From CALBPI01 sp045110335 (GTDB lineage Bacteria; Pseudomonadota; Gammaproteobacteria; Steroidobacterales; Woeseiaceae): 64,000 nt of DNA. The stretch is from contig JBGCGB010000010.1 of NCBI GenBank assembly GCA_045110335.1, forward strand, positions 1 to 64,000, written 5' to 3'. Below are positions 62,401 through 64,000 of the stretch, one piece after another. The translations under genes were made by a program, and so were the position numbers. Every line of letters starts with the position of its first letter. Positions within the stretch are counted from its first letter, which is position 1. The notes below the pieces were generated by a model. It was not told where the DNA came from and did no database searches. It was given only the letters and a program-made list of their open reading frames with translations.

Positions 62401-63217
62401 TGAGCCGGTTGAACAAAATTTCATTCGTAAGCATGCGCTGGCATATCAGGCAGAGCATGACTGCTCATTAGAGGTCGCTGCATTGCGCGTCTTCGGCAAT
62501 GAAGAAGGTGCTTACGGGTCGAACGTCAATCATTTGATCGAAAGCGGTCGCTGGGGTGAAGAAGACGAATTGGCGAATACCTACTCCAGTCGTAAGGGCT
62601 TCGCCTACGGTTGCGATGGGCGACCGCAATCGCAGTCTGAATTGTTCACAAGCGCGTTATCCAATGTTGAGTTGACCTATCAGAATCTCGATTCCGTAGA
62701 GTTGGGTGTGACGACTGTTGATAACTATTTCGATACGCTAGGCGGCATCACCGGTGCTGTGAAGCAAGCGCGAGATGGTGAGACCCCGCCTGTCTATATT
62801 GGCGATCAAACGCGCGGTGACGGAACCGTGCGAACCCTGTCTGATCAGGTAGCGCTGGAAACCCGGACACGCATGCTCAATCCGAAATGGCATGAGGGCA
62901 TGTTGGAACACGGCTATGAGGGTGTTCGCCAGATCGAAGTCCACATGACCAATACGATGGGCTGGTCGGCGACGACCGGACAAGTGCAACCCTGGGTATA
63001 CCAAAAACTGACCGAGACGTTCGTATTGGACGATGAAATGCGCCGACGGCTTGCCGAGCTCAACCCAACAGCGTCCAGCCGGTTTGCGAATCGTTTGTTA
63101 GAGGCTTCAGACCGCAATTTCTGGCAGCCCGATGCTGATACGTTGGCCGCGTTGGAACAGGCGAGCGAAGAACTCGAAGATCGTATAGAAGGCGTCTTCA
63201 TGGAACCTGCCTCGTAA
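59447..63217 (+). CDS. bchH: magnesium chelatase subunit H
   Basis: A 1256-residue protein that binds protoporphyrin IX and inserts Mg2+ with BchI and BchD, the first committed step of bacteriochlorophyll synthesis. The N-terminal DUF3479 domain (VVITMDTHLASA to SGPIALLKRLRG, about residues 17-145) and the segment KLLRFIPGTAQDVRAYFLTL are specific to ChlH/BchH and not to cobaltochelatase CobN. The long CobN/Mg-chelatase domain follows, with HFGTHGALEFMPGKQTGMSG and the late GATGAVKQ-like GITGAVKQARDG. The length is normal. No bchI, bchD or other bch gene is in the window; the next gene is a trans-sulfuration enzyme. Confidence 0.95.
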   Translation: MGADGSLNTRQKSLRVVVITMDTHLASATQNAAADLARESAGLRLTLHAASEWSASETKLQQCVADIGKADILIVTMLFMEDHFKPVLQAIADRRGNCDALICAMSASEVMTQTQIGDFDMSKPASGPIALLKRLRGNSKDKAQTGGAAQMKMLRRLPKLLRFIPGTAQDVRAYFLTLQYWLGGSRENMSNMVRYLAGRYATGERREIADRLNPCDAPIEYPNVGVYHPRMKSRISDSAAELPTIGESQGRVGLLLLRSYLLGGNAGHYDGVIASLEAKGLEVVPAFASGLDARPAIDQFFVSDGVPRVDAIISLTGFSLVGGPAYNDSAAAAEVLAKLDVPYLAAHPVEFQTLDQWGASDRGLSPVESTIMVAIPELDGATSPVVFGGRAGAPGVTCQGCHRGCTFTEEDNPQDMHSCPERAQMLAARVAKLVHLRRSERATRKVSIVIFNFPPNAGNAGTAAYLNVFESLRNMLIQMRDAGYQIGDIPDSADELRDVVTVGNAESFGADANVHAEISADDHVRDERWLDAIESAWGPAPGRHQTNGQSIFVLGKQFGNVLVGVQPAFGYEGDPMRLLFEKGFAPTHAFSAFYRYLREDFGADAVLHFGTHGALEFMPGKQTGMSGGCWPERMIGDLPNLYLYAANNPSEGAIAKRRAGATLISYLTPPVAQAGLYRGLQELRESIDRWRNRDDDTAPDADLAILIQTQAAELELATLTPEWPLATADKEIQLLTNSLLELEYTLIPHGMHVVGQPPDTAERIDLLSAMADAGHGVTPSVESLQALVNDELKPEAAARLAGLPPSIDAAGMFRELAKSNALLKRDDELSALLHAMDGGFIPPAPGGDVLRTPAVLPTGRNLHGFDPFRIPSSYAVADGARQAQRLLDCHLEAGNALPESIALVLWGTDNLKSEGGPIAQALALMGAVPRFDSFGRIAGATLIELETLARPRIDVVMTLSGIFRDLMPLQIKLLAEAAYLAAAADEPVEQNFIRKHALAYQAEHDCSLEVAALRVFGNEEGAYGSNVNHLIESGRWGEEDELANTYSSRKGFAYGCDGRPQSQSELFTSALSNVELTYQNLDSVELGVTTVDNYFDTLGGITGAVKQARDGETPPVYIGDQTRGDGTVRTLSDQVALETRTRMLNPKWHEGMLEHGYEGVRQIEVHMTNTMGWSATTGQVQPWVYQKLTETFVLDDEMRRRLAELNPTASSRFANRLLEASDRNFWQPDADTLAALEQASEELEDRIEGVFMEPAS

Positions 63218-63256
63218 GCGTGCTCGTCAATATAGCCTTCGCGTATACTGCGCGTT

Positions 63257-64000
63257 ATGGCCGACACCAAATCTAATCCCAAAGTTTCCCCAGAGACACA
63301 AGTTGCTCAGGGCTTGCATTACATGGATCCTGCAACCGGCTCGGTCATGCCACCGATTTATCCGGCCAGTACCTATGCGCGCGATGTTAATCATGAATTG
63401 ATCAATCCGGCGCATAGCTATAGCCGAGATCAAAACCCGACCTATGATTTGCCGCAAGCGATGCTGGCCCGACTGGAGGGCGGTGCGGATGCGTTGTTGT
63501 TCTCGTCCGGTATGGCCGCAGCGACAGCGGTTTTCCGGGCACTGCGCCCCGGCGATCACGTCGTTGTGCCGACGGTAATGTATTGGGGCCTTCGCAATTG
63601 GCTGCTTGATTTTGCAGATACCTGGCAGATTGGTGTCAATCAATACGATGCCACTGATGAGACTGCGCTGGCAGCGGCGATCAAACCCGGGAAAACCCGC
63701 CTAGTTTGGGTCGAAACACCAACGAATCCGCTTTGGGAAGTGACCGATATTGCGGCGGCGGCGAAACTCGCGCATGCAGCCGGTGCTCTGTTGGGCGTTG
63801 ACTCCACGGTGGCGACGCCAGTGCACACTCGCCCCATCGAGTTGGGCGCCGATATCGTGATGCATTCCGCGACGAAATCACTGAATGGTCATAGCGATGT
63901 TGTTGCCGGGGCTTTGATAGCGGCGCGACACGATGCGTTCTGGGAGCGAGTTTGTAAAGAACGTGGCGAGTCGGGTGCCATCCCGGGTCCTTTTGAAGCC
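63257..64000 (+). CDS. trans-sulfuration family PLP enzyme (cystathionine synthase/lyase-like), 3' end outside window
   Basis: The frame from ATG 63257 is open to the window end (248 codons). The opening THYMDPATG-like GLHYMDPATGSVMPPIYPAS, the YSRDQNPTYDLPQAMLARLE stretch, FSSGMAA and SATKSLNGHSDVV (PLP Lys207) are diagnostic of the Cys/Met metabolism PLP enzymes: cystathionine gamma-synthase, beta- and gamma-lyases and homoserine sulfhydrylases. Which reaction cannot be decided from the visible part. It begins 39 bases after bchH; TATACT at 63244-63249 directly before the ATG may be a -10 element of a leaderless transcript. Confidence 0.9.
   Translation, partial: MADTKSNPKVSPETQVAQGLHYMDPATGSVMPPIYPASTYARDVNHELINPAHSYSRDQNPTYDLPQAMLARLEGGADALLFSSGMAAATAVFRALRPGDHVVVPTVMYWGLRNWLLDFADTWQIGVNQYDATDETALAAAIKPGKTRLVWVETPTNPLWEVTDIAAAAKLAHAAGALLGVDSTVATPVHTRPIELGADIVMHSATKSLNGHSDVVAGALIAARHDAFWERVCKERGESGAIPGPFEA

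Noticed and set aside
59447..63217. Cobaltochelatase CobN instead of BchH
   Set aside because: The N-terminal DUF3479 region and the KLLRFIPGTAQDVRAYFLTL segment are ChlH/BchH-specific, and a photosynthesis-type operator precedes the gene.

Overview
The window reads as a dense chromosomal segment of a gammaproteobacterium. Two blocks support this placement: the aroQ-accB-accC / prmA-DUF3426-dusB-fis-purH-purD run, and rhlB facing trxA-rho, both in the order typical of Gammaproteobacteria. A full-length magnesium chelatase H subunit (bchH), preceded by a TGT-N12-ACA operator of the PpsR/CrtJ type, suggests a bacteriochlorophyll-making lineage (purple sulfur bacterium or aerobic anoxygenic phototroph). 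No rRNA, tRNA, CRISPR array, transposase or integrase was seen. Almost all genes have small gaps or 1-14 nt overlaps, and only one gap exceeds 300 nt (41705-42048).

Layout. 1-5594: end of a Bat (MoxR-associated) operon: DUF58, DUF4381, BatA, a BatB/BatC fusion and BatD. 5657-9159: AraC/alkyltransferase fusion, EamA exporter, HAD phosphatase, alpha/beta hydrolase. 9166-12164: OmpA-like protein, two small unknown proteins, DUF2797 protein. 12253-15149: lipA, sohB, M48 lipoprotein. 15159-20854: ligase-associated DNA repair set (exonuclease, ATP-dependent ligase, Lhr-like helicase, PdeM), running on into a methyltransferase, a desaturase and an L,D-transpeptidase (to 23668). 23766-24833: PLP-dependent desulfhydrase/deaminase, reverse strand. 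24933-34041: a ten-gene run headed by an orphan phage-tail-sheath-like protein, then a Na+/solute symporter, two P-loop GTPases, an alkyltransferase-like protein, a duplicated thioredoxin-fold protein, a hydrolase, a small lipoprotein and a PhzF protein. 34029-41704: glk, plsB, trhO, YdcH, cysQ, yrfG, rhlB. 42049-43829: trxA-rho. 43860-54808: moeA, purD, purH, fis, dusB, DUF3426, prmA, accC, accB, aroQ, all reverse. 54891-59260: four-gene envelope glycan/glycolipid block, reverse. 59447-64000: bchH and the start of a trans-sulfuration enzyme.

How the parts fit. Most of the window is housekeeping: fatty-acid initiation (accBC), phospholipid entry (plsB), purine synthesis, lipoylation and transcription termination. 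The accessory parts are the Bat envelope system, the ligase-associated repair set plus two alkyltransferase-family proteins, the glycan block and bchH. The least explained unit is 24933-34041, where a contractile-sheath homologue with no tube, baseplate or capsid partners sits in the same run as two probable membrane-linked GTPases. All functions were assigned by reading protein motifs and gene context; no database search was possible.
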